40,426 nt of DNA from Calothrix sp. C42_A2020_038 (lineage in GTDB: Bacteria; Cyanobacteriota; Cyanobacteriia; Cyanobacteriales; Nostocaceae), in assembly GCA_015272395.1 (NCBI GenBank), contig JACYLQ010000004.1, positions 1-40,426 of the forward strand. The letters run 5' to 3'. The notes under the pieces are model-generated. The model was given only the letters and a program-made list of their open reading frames with translations, was not told the origin of the DNA and made no database searches. Of this stretch, positions 1 through 9,323 are shown piece after piece. Both the position numbers and the translations under genes were made by a program. How positions within the stretch are numbered: the stretch's first letter is position 1; each line of letters starts with the position of its first letter.

Positions 1-60
1 AAGACTGTCGGGCGAGGGCGAAAGCCCCCGTGCTTCAGCCGGGGCTTAGCTTACACTTTT
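1..60. repeat. GC-rich hairpin repeat fragment at the left edge
   Basis: The first 60 bases hold complementary GC-rich arms: AAGCCCC-type sequence at about 20-30 and CCGGGGCTT at 40-48. The wording resembles the hairpin inside the MITE near 39,380-39,425 (GGGGCTTTCAGCCTAC there, GGGGCTTAGCTTACAC here). It may be the end of a related mobile element that is cut by the window edge. No gene was seen in it. Confidence 0.35.
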
Positions 61-194
61 GGTTATCTTATACTTTTCTAGCTTTTATTATTCTGCATAT
101 GCTCGCATACTGGAAAGTAGTCCGAGCAAATTGGAGGCGGTTTGTCAAATTTGTAGATAAAAAGTCTGTGAATAATTTGACACCGTAAATAGTG

Positions 195-353
195 AAATTT
201 TACTGTAAGTTAAACTATTGCACTTGCATCAGTAACACTAACAATAGTTGTATGGTTAGAAGTTATCGTATCAGTATTTGTTGTATTATTGCGTGCGGTA
301 TCTTGTTCTAAATAAGCGCTAATTACAAGTGGAGTTGTATCTAAGATAGGGTC
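195..353 (-). pseudogene. relic of an Ig-like/cadherin-type repeat protein
   Basis: Read leftward from 353, the strand encodes a stretch starting DPILDTTPLVISAYLEQDTA and ending TTIVSVTDASAIV, then an in-frame TAA at 212-210 and LTVKF. This strongly resembles one repeat unit of the large cyanobacterial surface or secreted proteins built from tandem bacterial Ig-like domains (units of the type DTTAPVI...DTITSDPTI...VTDASAIASF). There is no start codon, an in-frame stop lies directly upstream of the first Asp codon, and another interrupts the unit, so it is a decayed fragment. The rest of 1-448 shows no coding sequence. The family match is from memory of the repeat consensus. Confidence 0.5.
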
Positions 354-448
354 TTACTGATAAATAACAACTGAACTGCCAGTCTACTTGAACATTAAAA
401 CTTTAAAAATGCCAAAAAGCGATTTAATGGGCACGAAAATATCGTAGA

Positions 449-521
449 TGGAGTTAAGCGGATTCGAACCGCTGGCCCCTACAATGCCATTGTAGTGCTC
501 TACCAACTGAGCTATAACCCC
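449..521 (-). tRNA. trnA-GGC: tRNA-Ala (anticodon GGC)
   Basis: The minus strand folds into a full cloverleaf of 73 nt. The acceptor stem is GGGGTTA/TAACTCC, the D arm reads TAGCTCAGTTGGTAGAGC, the anticodon stem is CTACA/TGTAG around loop ATGGCAT, and the T arm carries GGTTCGAATCC. The anticodon is GGC, which reads GCC alanine codons. CCA is not encoded. Confidence 0.96.
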
Positions 522-677
522 GTAAAGGTTTTACAATTATATCTTAATAATTTGACAAAAAGTATGTCAATCTTTTTTGCGACAGAAAACCTCAACAACA
601 TTGATACCGGATATTTTTGATGAGAAAAATTAATCGCACTGAGAACAAATTTTAATATACGGTTATCTATAAAATCC

Positions 678-866
678 CTACAGTTGTAGCAGGTAGCTCA
701 TACAGTGACCCATCAAAAAGTAAACAACAAGCATTCCTGCTGCTGCCATTGCCACTAGTGTACCTGCCAGCATTAGGGAAAATTCCTTAAGTTCTACAGC
801 TTTTTCCATCAGGTGTAGCGACCAAGCGACCAGCGCTACATCAAAAACTAATATAGGTATCAACAT
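678..866 (-). CDS. small two-helix membrane protein, unknown function
   Basis: This 62-residue protein is almost entirely hydrophobic. Helix 1 covers about residues 2-18 and helix 2 about 30-54, separated by the charged stretch MEKAVELKEF, so it is probably a small integral membrane hairpin. It lies between hisF and tRNA-Ala, transcribed in the same direction as hisF with about 95 bases between them. The upstream sequence is AT-rich with only a weak purine-rich stretch before the ATG. I do not recognise a family. It could be a real small cyanobacterial gene, but the size and weak ribosome binding site leave room for doubt. Confidence 0.55.
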   Translation of the reverse strand: MLIPILVFDVALVAWSLHLMEKAVELKEFSLMLAGTLVAMAAAGMLVVYFLMGHCMSYLLQL

Positions 867-962
867 TTTCTTAATAAAAGTTATTTCTTCTTCATCAAGC
901 TTAACACTAATTTTGATAACTGTGTCTAACCACGTTTTAGTGGTTAGATTTTAATAGCGAAA

Positions 963-1736
963 TTAGGTATACATACGAACTGGAACTTTGTTTTTGTTGA
1001 GATAGTTTTTAATTTCGCTCACACTCAATTGTCCGTAATGTAACAGTGATGCCAGTAGAGCAGCTTCAGCTTTGCCAGAGGTAAGTGCTTGGTATATGTG
1101 TTCGCAAGTTCCGGCGCCACCGGAGGCAACAACAGGAATTTGAACCGAAGAGGCAATTTTGCGCGTAAGTTCCAAATCATATCCGGCTTGAGTTCCATCA
1201 GCGTCCATGCTTGTAACTAAGAGTTCTCCGGCACCGCGTGCTTCGACTTCTTGTGCCCAAATGAGGGCATCAATACCTGTATTTTCTCTACCACCCCTCA
1301 CATAAACATCCCAGCCTGGATTATCTGGGTTTTGTCGTTTTCGGGCATCAATTGCAACAACTATGCACTGGGAACCAAAACGATCACTAGCACGGTTGAT
1401 AAAATCAGGGTCACGCACTGCCGCAGAATTAATACTAACCTTATCTGCGCCGGCTCGTAACAGATTTTTAACATTTTCTAAGGATTGAATACCGCCGCCG
1501 ACAGTGAGGGGAATGAAGACCTGTTCTGCGGTTTGGTAAACAACATCAAGAATCGTGCCCCGGTCTTCATGAGTAGCTGTAATATCAAGAAATACTAACT
1601 CATCAGCTCCTGCCTCGTTATAAACCTTCGCTAGTTCCACTGGGTCGCCCGCATCTTTGAGGTTGACAAAGTTAACTCCTTTAACAACTCGTCCCGCCTT
1701 TACATCCAGACACGGTAGAATCCTTTTAGCTAGCAT
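963..1736 (-). CDS. hisF: imidazole glycerol phosphate synthase, cyclase subunit HisF
   Basis: HisF is the cyclase half of IGP synthase in histidine biosynthesis. With ammonia from HisH it converts PRFAR to imidazole glycerol phosphate and AICAR in the cytoplasm. The 257-residue (beta/alpha)8 barrel has the family length. The catalytic aspartates are both present: Asp11 in [14 protein letters not shown] and Asp130 in IVVAIDARK. Phosphate-binding loops are visible as TVGGGIQ near residue 78 and VASGGAG further on. An AAGGAG ribosome binding site lies about 14 bases before the ATG. No other his gene is in the window, as expected for the scattered his genes of cyanobacteria. It runs divergently from ruvB with 115 bases between them. 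Confidence 0.98.
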   Translation of the reverse strand: MLAKRILPCLDVKAGRVVKGVNFVNLKDAGDPVELAKVYNEAGADELVFLDITATHEDRGTILDVVYQTAEQVFIPLTVGGGIQSLENVKNLLRAGADKVSINSAAVRDPDFINRASDRFGSQCIVVAIDARKRQNPDNPGWDVYVRGGRENTGIDALIWAQEVEARGAGELLVTSMDADGTQAGYDLELTRKIASSVQIPVVASGGAGTCEHIYQALTSGKAEAALLASLLHYGQLSVSEIKNYLNKNKVPVRMYT

Positions 1737-1851
1737 GAGAATTTTTACACTCCTTGGTAATTGCCCGGACTTAAAATTTTAAATAATTTTAAATTGGCAG
1801 GCGTACATAAAAAGAAAAAATTATTTCGTATTCCCTACTACCTACTCAACT

Positions 1852-2970
1852 ATGGCTATCATCTCCTCAAGGCAACAGTCACAACCTAACGGTGAACAAC
1901 CAAAGCGACAGCGGAACGCCAAAAAATCAGCGGTGCCACCGAGAGAGAAAGAGAATAATCTTTTGCAACCAGAAGCGGAAGTTGACGAACAAGGCAAGCA
2001 AGAGGAAAGTATTCGTCCACACCGCTTCGATGACTACATTGGTCAAAAAGACTTAAAAGATGTATTAGAAATAGCAATTAAAGCAGCCAAGTCAAGGGGT
2101 GAAGTTCTCGATCATTTGTTACTATATGGCCCCCCAGGACTTGGTAAAACTACAATGGCGATGATACTAGCATCTGAGATGGGTGTCAATTGCAAGATCA
2201 CAAGCGCTCCTGCTCTAGAACGTCCGCGCGATATTGCGGGACTGCTGGTTAATCTAAAACCAGGTGATGTTTTATTCATTGATGAAATTCACCGTCTATC
2301 ACGGATGGCTGAGGAAATTTTATACCCAGCAATGGAAGATTACCGTTTAGATGTCACTGTTGGGAAAGGCACTAGTGCCCGTACTCGTAGCATTCCTTTG
2401 TCCAAATTTACTTTGGTTGGCGCCACAACACGAGTTGGAGCATTAACTTCACCACTTCGTGACAGGTTTGGTTTAGTTCAGAAACTAAAATTTTACGAAC
2501 CAGACGAACTCAGCAAAATTGTTATACGCAGCGCTCAACTGCTTAATACTCCCATCAACGAAGAAGGCGCCGCAGAAGTTGCTCGGCGTGCGCGCGGGAC
2601 ACCACGTATTGCAAATAGATTACTAAAACGTGTGCGTGATTACGCAGAGGTGAAATCATGCGGAGAAATCAATCGACAAGTTGCAGCCGAAGCGCTGGAG
2701 CTATTTCAAGTAGACCCTTGCGGTTTAGATTGGACAGACCGCAAAATGTTGAGTGTAATAATTGAGCAATTTAATGGCGGTCCAGTTGGACTAGAAACCC
2801 TTGCCGCAGCAACAGGTGAAGACACTCAAACAATAGAAGAAGTTTATGAACCTTACCTCATGCAAATTGGTTATCTAAGTCGAACACCGCGCGGGAGAAC
2901 TGCCACGCAAGCAGCATATAAACATATGGGTTTTAAAGCCGCAGCAAACGAGCAATTATCTCTTCTTTAA
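1852..2970 (+). CDS. ruvB: Holliday junction branch migration ATPase RuvB
   Basis: RuvB is the AAA+ motor that, with RuvA, drives branch migration of Holliday junctions during recombination and repair. The 372-residue protein begins with about 50 residues of Gln-, Lys- and Glu-rich low-complexity sequence that the short bacterial forms lack. The core starts at [11 protein letters not shown]. Walker A is GPPGLGKT (93-100), Walker B is LFIDEIH (141-147), sensor 1 is LVGATTR, and an arginine-finger region follows in PLRDRFG. The C-terminal winged helix contains [16 protein letters not shown]. ruvA and ruvC are not adjacent, which is usual in cyanobacteria. A short hairpin repeat follows the stop codon. 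Confidence 0.98.
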   Translation: MAIISSRQQSQPNGEQPKRQRNAKKSAVPPREKENNLLQPEAEVDEQGKQEESIRPHRFDDYIGQKDLKDVLEIAIKAAKSRGEVLDHLLLYGPPGLGKTTMAMILASEMGVNCKITSAPALERPRDIAGLLVNLKPGDVLFIDEIHRLSRMAEEILYPAMEDYRLDVTVGKGTSARTRSIPLSKFTLVGATTRVGALTSPLRDRFGLVQKLKFYEPDELSKIVIRSAQLLNTPINEEGAAEVARRARGTPRIANRLLKRVRDYAEVKSCGEINRQVAAEALELFQVDPCGLDWTDRKMLSVIIEQFNGGPVGLETLAAATGEDTQTIEEVYEPYLMQIGYLSRTPRGRTATQAAYKHMGFKAAANEQLSLL

Positions 2971-2983
2971 CTCTGACCTAACC

Positions 2984-3004
2984 CCCTTCCCTTGAAGGGA
3001 AGGG
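2984..3004. repeat. intergenic hairpin repeat after ruvB
   Basis: Arms CCCTTCCC and GGGAAGGG enclose the loop TTGAA, a perfect inverted repeat 14 bases after the ruvB stop. There is no T-run, so it looks more like a cyanobacterial interspersed palindrome than a classic terminator, although it could stop or stabilise the ruvB transcript. Confidence 0.6.
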
Positions 3005-3155
3005 ATAGAATTAAATTCACTGCCCGAAATGACCTGTATGTTGGGGTCTCTCCCTCGTGAAAGGTTTTTAACCCAAGCGTAAAGTACATGGCGCCATCAT
3101 AATTCTTAAACGAAGCGTATAATCTAAAAGCGTCACACACCCCACAGCAAATCAA

Positions 3156-3953
3156 ATGGTTAAGTTAATCACTATAATCTTCAGCTTATTTTTAGTATTT
3201 GGATGGACTCAACCTGCTAAAGCGGAGTCGCATTTAACCCCTGAACAGATACAGTTACGTGACGAATTGGGAAATAAAGCCTTTGCTGCTACGGATAAAG
3301 GTGATTTTGTAACGGCAGAAAAGTATTGGACACAAATGCTAGAACAAGACCCAAGCAACGCAGCAGTTTGGAGTAATCGCGGTAACTCGCGCGTTAGTCA
3401 AAATAAATTGCAAGAAGCTTTGAAGGATTATAACAAAGCAGTTGAACTGGCGCCGAATGCAACTGACCCATATTTAAATCGCGGTACCGCATTGGAAGGT
3501 TTGGGACGTTGGGAAGAAGCAATAGCTGATTATAATCATTTACTTGAGCTTGACCCCAATGATGCAATGGCATACAACAACCGAGGTAACGCTGAAGCAG
3601 GTCTAGGAAAATGGCAAGAAGCTATTGCTGACTATAAAAAATCAGCAGATATTGCACCCAACTTTGCTTTCGCGCGTGCTAACTATGCTCTAGCATTATA
3701 CGAATCTGGTGAGAAAGACGAAGCAATCCACCAAATGAAAAACATTCTTCGCAAGTATCCAAAATTTGCCGACATGCGCGCGTCACTGACAGCAGCACTT
3801 TGGGAAAAAGGTCAACAAGGAGAAGCTGAAAGTAACTGGGTTGCCGCAGTAGGTCTTGACCCCCGCTACAAAGATATAAATTGGGTTAAGAACGTGCGTC
3901 GTTGGGCGCCAAGTATGGTAAGTGCATTAGAGAAATTTCTGAAATTGCAGTAG
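3156..3953 (+). CDS. secreted tetratricopeptide-repeat (TPR) protein
   Basis: The 265-residue product starts with a signal peptide: MVKLITIIFSLFLVFGW, with a likely cut after AKA at about residue 23. It is therefore probably periplasmic or in the thylakoid lumen. Five or so TPR units follow from about residue 36 to 205, with clear consensus repeats such as NRGNSRVSQNKLQEALKDYN, NRGTALEGLGRWEEAIADYN and NRGNAEAGLGKWQEAIADYK. The last 60 residues (NWVAAVGLDPRYKDINWVKN) are a conserved-looking tail. TPR proteins act as scaffolds for protein assembly, and no partner can be named from context. No strong ribosome binding site precedes the ATG. The gene stands alone on the plus strand between hairpin repeats. 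Confidence 0.85.
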   Translation: MVKLITIIFSLFLVFGWTQPAKAESHLTPEQIQLRDELGNKAFAATDKGDFVTAEKYWTQMLEQDPSNAAVWSNRGNSRVSQNKLQEALKDYNKAVELAPNATDPYLNRGTALEGLGRWEEAIADYNHLLELDPNDAMAYNNRGNAEAGLGKWQEAIADYKKSADIAPNFAFARANYALALYESGEKDEAIHQMKNILRKYPKFADMRASLTAALWEKGQQGEAESNWVAAVGLDPRYKDINWVKNVRRWAPSMVSALEKFLKLQ

Positions 3954-4000
3954 TGGTTCGTGTCATCAGTTTTGGTAGTATAAATAATAATGTCTTGTGA

Positions 4001-4020
4001 GTCAGGCAGGTATGCCTGAC
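4001..4020. repeat. hairpin repeat (GTCAGGCA/TGCCTGAC)
   Basis: Eight-base arms GTCAGGCA and TGCCTGAC flank the loop GGTA, downstream of the TPR gene. Related hairpins with AGGCA/TGCCT-like or CACAGG/CCTGTG arms occur at 16930-16951 and 29736-29760, so this is one copy of a dispersed family. Confidence 0.6.
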
Positions 4021-4095
4021 CACTGCACAACAATTCCAAATAATTGTCAACTTAGAAAACTCAAGTATTTTTGCTATAAAGAATAATTATAAATT

Positions 4096-4917
4096 ATGGC
4101 TGATTTAATTCCAAAAATCATCCTTTCTAATGGTATGGAAATATTTTATAAAAATCGAGAGGAGGTTGAGTTTTTATGCAAAGAAATGCCTCTGTACCTC
4201 AAAAATGGCATTGAGCTACATGAAGGCGCCACAGTTTTTGACGTTGGAGCAAACATTGGTTTATTTACATTACATGTAAGTAAATTGTATAATCACAACA
4301 TAAGTATTTACGCTTTTGAACCAGCTCCAGCAATATATAACATTCTTGAACGCAATATCCAGCGTTTGAAATCAGAAAAAATCAAAGTTTTTCCCTATGG
4401 GCTTTCACATACTTCTGGAACTGTAAACTTTGCTTACTATCCTAATTGTACTGGTTGGTCAACTTTATATCCCGATGATTCTCAGTACCAGCGATATTTA
4501 ATCAAAAAGCTTGCTCTTGATAATCTTAACGAGGCACCTGATTTTATTCGCTGGTTACGTTGGCTACCTAATTTTTTACGCGCGTTTATTCTCGACCAAA
4601 AAATCAATAAAGCGTTTCAAGCTACACAAGTAACTTGTCATCTCAAAACGCTGTCAGAAATAATACACGAGCAAAATATTGAACAGATTGATTTAGTGAA
4701 AATAGACGTAGAAAGAAGTGAACTAGATGTGCTGCTAGGTATTGAAGCACAAGATTGGCAAAAAATAAAACAAGTTGTTCTAGAAGTTCATGATTTAAAT
4801 AATCGAGTTACAAAAGTTACAGATTTATTGATGCAAAACGGTTTGAACAAAATTACTATTGAGCAACAAAGTTTTTTGAAAAGTTCCGAGTATTTCAACG
4901 TGTACGCTTTACGGTAG
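4096..4917 (+). CDS. FkbM-family SAM-dependent methyltransferase
   Basis: The 273-residue protein carries the SAM-binding motif VFDVGANIGLFTLH (about 47-60), an acidic second motif (AFEPAP) and the FkbM signature DLVKIDVERSELDVLLGI near residue 200, followed by VVLEVHD. FkbM-family enzymes usually O-methylate sugars or other secondary metabolites, often in glycan biosynthesis, but the substrate cannot be read from this protein. The gene is more AT-rich than its neighbours and has no adjoining polysaccharide genes, so it may have been acquired by transfer. It ends convergently with the CHAD gene. The start ATG is preceded by AT-rich sequence without a clear ribosome binding site. Confidence 0.88.
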   Translation: MADLIPKIILSNGMEIFYKNREEVEFLCKEMPLYLKNGIELHEGATVFDVGANIGLFTLHVSKLYNHNISIYAFEPAPAIYNILERNIQRLKSEKIKVFPYGLSHTSGTVNFAYYPNCTGWSTLYPDDSQYQRYLIKKLALDNLNEAPDFIRWLRWLPNFLRAFILDQKINKAFQATQVTCHLKTLSEIIHEQNIEQIDLVKIDVERSELDVLLGIEAQDWQKIKQVVLEVHDLNNRVTKVTDLLMQNGLNKITIEQQSFLKSSEYFNVYALR

Positions 4918-4939
4918 TGTATAGAGGTAAGGAATATAG

Positions 4940-4959
4940 AGACGTTACATGTAACGTCT
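4940..4959. repeat. 20-bp perfect palindrome (AGACGTTACA/TGTAACGTCT)
   Basis: A perfect 20-bp palindrome 23 bases after the FkbM stop. It shares its outer AGACG/CGTCT arms with palindromes at 22288-22315 and 24541-24568, while the inner bases differ but stay complementary. Confidence 0.8.
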
Positions 4960-5052
4960 TCTAAAAAACTTCTTTCAGGGTAAGCTTTTTGAGCGATTAA
5001 CAACTGGGTGTTACCAGCAGACCTAGCTTTTTTAGTTTCTTTTATCACTGTT

Positions 5053-5068
5053 GGGGGGAAGTCCCCCC
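5053..5068. terminator. G6/C6 hairpin between convergent genes
   Basis: Six G and six C residues flank AAGT, forming a very stable short hairpin between the convergent FkbM and CHAD genes. There is no T-run on either side, so termination is only inferred from its position. Confidence 0.4.
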
Positions 5069-5160
5069 ATGACCCGCTCTACAGAGTGTCGATGTTTATA
5101 CAACCTAACAAAATTAATGACATAAACCACTAGATTTTTACAAATGATTTAGAGCCATAT

Positions 5161-6177
5161 TTAATTGTCCTCCACTTGCAATGATACAGGGTTTAAGATT
5201 GCCAGATGTAGTTGATTGCGTGTTTCAGCTTGCGTATAACGTCTTTGTATCGGCGCCCATTGTTGCCAGAGTTGATGACGTTTATCGACAATTAAACTGG
5301 TAAACGTAGGAAGTTTTTCGGTAAAGTTCTCACCAAACACATCAACTAGCCAATCTTCTAAAACATCACTATCGTGAATCTCCCCTAAAACATCTTGAAT
5401 ATTTTTGATTTCGTTAAGATAATCTCCGTAGGACTCAGCGTAAAAATCAGCAAACAACTCCATTTGATAACGCAGACGTTTAGCTTGTTTTCTTAAACTA
5501 TGGAGAACTTCATGATTACCTGCTAAATTCTGCTCGACTTGTGTATTTGTCATTCCTTTCGGATAACTTCTCAGTAAAGAAGTCATACTCAATGCTGCAC
5601 TGTTGTTAGTTACTACTGGCATTCCAAATTGCCAACCTGGATGTAACAAAAAGTAACTGACTTCGGGTAAAAGCAAATCTGGCAATGCTAAATCGATTTG
5701 AAGCGGCGCCATTTCATGGTAACTTGGTTCTTCCAGCCAATGGTCAAGCGAAGTTTTGAGTGATTTGTAACGCGAATCTTTGAGTGTTGCTTTCACATCT
5801 GTAACAGCTTGCGCGCGCTGCTTATCAATTGCATCGAACACTGTTTGTAAATGCTTCTGCTCTTGAGGTGGCAAAGGAGGCTGAAACTTTTCTACAGTTT
5901 CTTTGAGTACGTCTAAATCCCTTAGATTACCTAAGCGACGAGCAATCTTACCAATATTACGATTTGTAACGGCTTTTGGTAAATTCACAACAAATTCAAA
6001 CCGAGTTACTACTGTACGCAGGCGCCGCATTCCTACTCGCATCTGATGCAATGCTTCTGGGTCTTCATCCTTTTTAACCGTTTTTTCCCACTTCAAAGTT
6101 TTCTTGAAGTGCTTTTGAATTGCTTGATATGCATAGTCTCCTAATGTTCTGACAACAGGTTTTGCTGCTAATGTCAT
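5161..6177 (-). CDS. CHAD domain protein (polyphosphate-binding)
   Basis: CHAD domains are helical, His- and Arg/Lys-rich modules that bind inorganic polyphosphate. Here the 338-residue protein has the two typical repeats. The first contains DPEALHQMRVGMRRLRTVVT (about 42-61) and the second EVLHSLRKQAKRLRYQMELF, followed by YLNEIKNIQDVLGEIHDSDV. The basic residues of the HxxRVxxRRLR and HxLRKxxKRLRY motifs are intact. No triphosphate tunnel (CYTH) domain is attached, unlike in many bacterial ygiF-like proteins. It is a single-gene unit, divergent from the DUF3616 gene across about 470 bases. A role in polyphosphate storage or granules is inferred from the family. Confidence 0.92.
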   Translation of the reverse strand: MTLAAKPVVRTLGDYAYQAIQKHFKKTLKWEKTVKKDEDPEALHQMRVGMRRLRTVVTRFEFVVNLPKAVTNRNIGKIARRLGNLRDLDVLKETVEKFQPPLPPQEQKHLQTVFDAIDKQRAQAVTDVKATLKDSRYKSLKTSLDHWLEEPSYHEMAPLQIDLALPDLLLPEVSYFLLHPGWQFGMPVVTNNSAALSMTSLLRSYPKGMTNTQVEQNLAGNHEVLHSLRKQAKRLRYQMELFADFYAESYGDYLNEIKNIQDVLGEIHDSDVLEDWLVDVFGENFTEKLPTFTSLIVDKRHQLWQQWAPIQRRYTQAETRNQLHLAILNPVSLQVEDN

Positions 6178-6649
6178 AAGTCACGCCTGATATACTAGTA
6201 GAACATCTCTGATTAAATGAGGTTTTTAACCAAACCGATATTCCGTGTCATTAATAGTAATGGAACAATTGATAACAAATAATGAATTGTTTTAAAAGTG
6301 GTGTCAACTAAAGTTGCAGTTCATAACCATCATTTGTCATTCTCTTTTACTGTTCCTCAGAACTATTTACTGGAATATAAACCTAGCTTTGAGACATTCC
6401 GTTACCTCTTATTGCTAATAACTTCGCTTGTATGAATTCATACAAACAAATTTATTCCATTAACAGCCCATACTATTTAATCACAAGTATATATTAAATC
6501 TATCTTAGGTCATATATTTGCTTCACCATATTTATTAATAGTATAAATTTGTTTAAAAACAATCAAAATTCTTAAGCGCAATTATCATGATAAAAGAGTC
6601 AAATAAAGTGCATAATAATATTTATTATTACGTAGAATATTGAATTACA
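6178..6649. other. AT-rich divergent intergenic region
   Basis: This 472-base stretch separates the divergent CHAD and DUF3616 genes and should hold both promoters. It is strongly AT-rich. I see no convincing open frame, tRNA or repeat, and no promoter hexamers that I would defend. Confidence 0.5.
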
Positions 6650-7726
6650 ATGCATAGCAATCGAGCAATTCAGCAAATCTTACTGAGCTTTAATGAAAGT
6701 TTCAAAGAACACCGAGAAGATATTTCGGCAGTTTTATTACAAGAATCTCATTTATGGTTAGGTTCTGACGAAACATCTACAATTGAGCGTTTAAGTGTAA
6801 TTGATGCTAATAATTTTGGTGAACATCAGCAGTACCAAGTAGCAAATTTTATCAATTTACCAGCAGTGTCTGAAGAAGAAATAGACATCGAAGGTTTAGC
6901 CTATAGCAATTACTATTTATGGTTTGTTGGTTCCCATAGTTACAAACGCAAAAAGCCAAAACCAGACAAAACTGATGTCAAAAATGTCCAAAGGCTAGCA
7001 AAAATCGAAACTGAACCAAATCGTTATATCCTTGGACGCATTCCTTTAGTAGGAGGAGAGTTATTTACTTCTTGTCCACATCCACAAAATGCAACTCAAC
7101 AGTTAAGTGCAGCAAAGTTAGAGTTAACCCCAACAGGTAATGTGTTAATCGATGCTTTGACTGAAGACCCTCATCTCGGCGCCTTTATCAAAGCACAAAT
7201 TCCCGGTAAAGACAATGGTTTTGATATTGAAGGTATCGAAGTTGAGCAAAATAAAATTATTCTCGGTTTACGTGGTCCGGTATTACGCGGTTGGGCAGTT
7301 ATGTTAGAAATTGAACTAGAAGCAACGGATACAGGACTACTAAAATTAGCGCGCGTTGGAGATGCTTATTACAAAAAGCATTTTTTATACCTCAACGGTT
7401 TAGGGATTCGGGATATATGTCGTGATGGTAGCAACTTACTAATCTTAGCGGGGCCAACAATGGACTTAGATGGGCCTGTACAAGTTTATCGATTACACGA
7501 TGGTTATAATTTACAAGAAAATACTCTACACCAACCAGAAGTTGTACTTAACATCCCTTATGGAAACCGCGATGACCATGCAGAAGGAATAACATTATTT
7601 GAAAAAGAGCTTGGACAATCATTATTAGTTGTCTACGACTCACCGTCAAAGACTAAAAGAGTTATTGGAGATACTGGGGTGTTTGCAGATATCTTTAAGT
7701 TATCAGACGACGCAGGCGCCAAATAA
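6650..7726 (+). CDS. DUF3616 domain protein
   Basis: A 358-residue cytoplasmic protein without signal peptide or membrane segments. It matches my memory of DUF3616 proteins: DIEGLAYSNYYLWFVGSHSYKRKK in the middle of the N-terminal half, then NGFDIEGIEVEQNKIILGLRGP, LLILAGPTMDLDGPVQVYRL and a C-terminal DDHAEGITLF motif. The repeated 'DIEG(L/I)' and 'AEGI' phrases suggest a beta-propeller-like fold, as in related phytase-like or strictosidine-synthase-like families, but this is inference. No function is established that I know of. It is followed by murF about 130 bases later, with no sign of functional linkage. Confidence 0.8.
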   Translation: MHSNRAIQQILLSFNESFKEHREDISAVLLQESHLWLGSDETSTIERLSVIDANNFGEHQQYQVANFINLPAVSEEEIDIEGLAYSNYYLWFVGSHSYKRKKPKPDKTDVKNVQRLAKIETEPNRYILGRIPLVGGELFTSCPHPQNATQQLSAAKLELTPTGNVLIDALTEDPHLGAFIKAQIPGKDNGFDIEGIEVEQNKIILGLRGPVLRGWAVMLEIELEATDTGLLKLARVGDAYYKKHFLYLNGLGIRDICRDGSNLLILAGPTMDLDGPVQVYRLHDGYNLQENTLHQPEVVLNIPYGNRDDHAEGITLFEKELGQSLLVVYDSPSKTKRVIGDTGVFADIFKLSDDAGAK

Positions 7727-7853
7727 TACTACAAAATTTTTGTGAAGATTAGTTGAAGCACTGATATAGAATTATTCATATTTAAGCTTCGTGATATATT
7801 TGAGTGCAATTATCAGCATAGATAAATTTGTGATTTATAACACACTAAGTAAA

Positions 7854-9209
7854 ATGCCCTGTTCTGCATCCCTCACTCAGTTAATTGAAGCTACTGGTGC
7901 CAAGCCAATTAACGTCTCAAATACAGCTTTAAATAGTATAAATATAGGTATACAAACAGACACGAGATTACTGAAACCTGGTGAAATATTTGTAGCTTTG
8001 CGTGGTGAAAAGTTTGATGGTCACGGGTTCGTGCCGATGGCAATTGAAAAAGGCGCCTTAGCAGCAATTGTTGATTTTGAGTATCAGAGTCAGGGATTAC
8101 CTGTACTACAAGTAAAAAATACACTGAAAGCATACCAAGATATCGCGCGTTGGTGGCGGGATAGTCATGATATTCCAGTAATTGGTGTCACTGGTTCTGT
8201 TGGTAAAACGACTACTAAAGAATTAATAGCTGCTGTTTTAGCAACACAAGGTAAGGTTCACAAAACTTATGCGAACTTTAATAATGAAATTGGTGTACCG
8301 AAGACTTTATTAGAGATTGACAACTCGCACGATTTTGCTGTGATTGAAATGGCAATGCGTGGTAGAGGGCAAATTGCTGAATTGACTCATATTGCCCGTC
8401 CCACAATTGGAGTGATTACAAATGTGGGAACCGCGCATATTGAGTTACTTGGTTCTGAAGAAGCTATTGCTCAAGCAAAGTGTGAGTTATTAGCTGAAAT
8501 GCCTAACAATGGTGTGGCTATTCTTAATCATGATAATCCTCTGTTGATGGAAATGGCAGCAAAGGTATGGCAAGGTGAAGTGGTTACATATGGATTATCG
8601 GGTGGAGATATCCACGGCAATCTTATAGATAACCATACCATCGAGGTTGCGGGTATGCGATTACCTCTGCCTCTTGCTGGACGCCATAATGCGACCAATT
8701 ATCTAGCTGCTTTGGCTGTAGCAAAAGTACTTGATATTAGCTGGTCTTCATTACAATCAGGTGTAGAAGTAAATATGCCTTCTGGACGTTCGCAGCGGTT
8801 TACCTTACCTAATGATGTAATAATTTTGGATGAGACATATAATGCGGCGCCGGAAGCAATGTTAGCAGCATTGAGTTTACTAGCAGAAACACCAGGTAAA
8901 CGTCGCATTGCTGTATTAGGTGCAATGAAAGAGTTAGGTGAGCGCTCGCATCAATTACATCAGCGTGTTGGGGAAATGGTCAAAAGTCTAAAATTAGATG
9001 CGCTGTTGGTATTGGTTGACGGGCAAGATGCTGAAACTATAGTTAAAAGTGCAGAAGGAATACCATCAGAATCTTTTACTTGCCATACTGAAATGGCAGC
9101 GCGGTTAAAGTCTTATGTACAGGCAGGAGACCGTTTACTATTCAAAGCTGCACACTCGGTAGGGTTAGATAAAGTAGTCAACCAATTGCGCGCGGAATGT
9201 AGTTGCTAA
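7854..9209 (+). CDS. murF: UDP-N-acetylmuramoyl-tripeptide--D-alanyl-D-alanine ligase MurF
   Basis: MurF adds D-Ala-D-Ala to the UDP-MurNAc tripeptide, the last cytoplasmic step of peptidoglycan precursor synthesis. The ATP-binding loop GVTGSVGKTTTKE is at about 111-123, followed by family motifs YANFNNEIGVPKTLL, ANGxHA-like residues in GRHNATNYLAALAVAK, and DETYNAAPEAMLAAL. I place the start at the ATG at 7854, which gives 451 residues and the normal MurF N-terminus (PCSASLTQLIEATGA). The frame stays open 21 codons further upstream to an ATG at 7791, but those residues do not look like MurF. A strong terminator follows the stop, shared with clpC. Confidence 0.95.
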   Translation: MPCSASLTQLIEATGAKPINVSNTALNSINIGIQTDTRLLKPGEIFVALRGEKFDGHGFVPMAIEKGALAAIVDFEYQSQGLPVLQVKNTLKAYQDIARWWRDSHDIPVIGVTGSVGKTTTKELIAAVLATQGKVHKTYANFNNEIGVPKTLLEIDNSHDFAVIEMAMRGRGQIAELTHIARPTIGVITNVGTAHIELLGSEEAIAQAKCELLAEMPNNGVAILNHDNPLLMEMAAKVWQGEVVTYGLSGGDIHGNLIDNHTIEVAGMRLPLPLAGRHNATNYLAALAVAKVLDISWSSLQSGVEVNMPSGRSQRFTLPNDVIILDETYNAAPEAMLAALSLLAETPGKRRIAVLGAMKELGERSHQLHQRVGEMVKSLKLDALLVLVDGQDAETIVKSAEGIPSESFTCHTEMAARLKSYVQAGDRLLFKAAHSVGLDKVVNQLRAECSC

Positions 9210-9273
9210 ATTTCATACTCCTTTTTTCCATGATAACGCTAATGTTATCAAAATTTAGCATTGCTCATATAAA

Positions 9274-9298
9274 AAAGGCACGGTAATACCGTGCCTTT
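9274..9298 (-). terminator. rho-independent terminator between murF and clpC
   Basis: Twelve-base arms AAAGGCACGGTA and TACCGTGCCTTT form a near-perfect hairpin between the convergent murF and clpC genes. Read on the minus strand the stem is followed by a run of six T, so it is a strong terminator for clpC. In the plus direction the T-run is shorter, so it can also serve murF. A weaker 7-bp hairpin (TGATAAC/GTTATCA, 9231-9250) lies just before it. Confidence 0.85.
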
Positions 9299-9323
9299 AT
9301 CGTATTCAAACTAAGGTTAGGAT

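Noticed and set aside
7791-7853. Longer MurF N-terminus from the upstream ATG
   Set aside because: The 21 extra residues have no similarity to MurF, and the ATG at 7854 gives the normal protein start.
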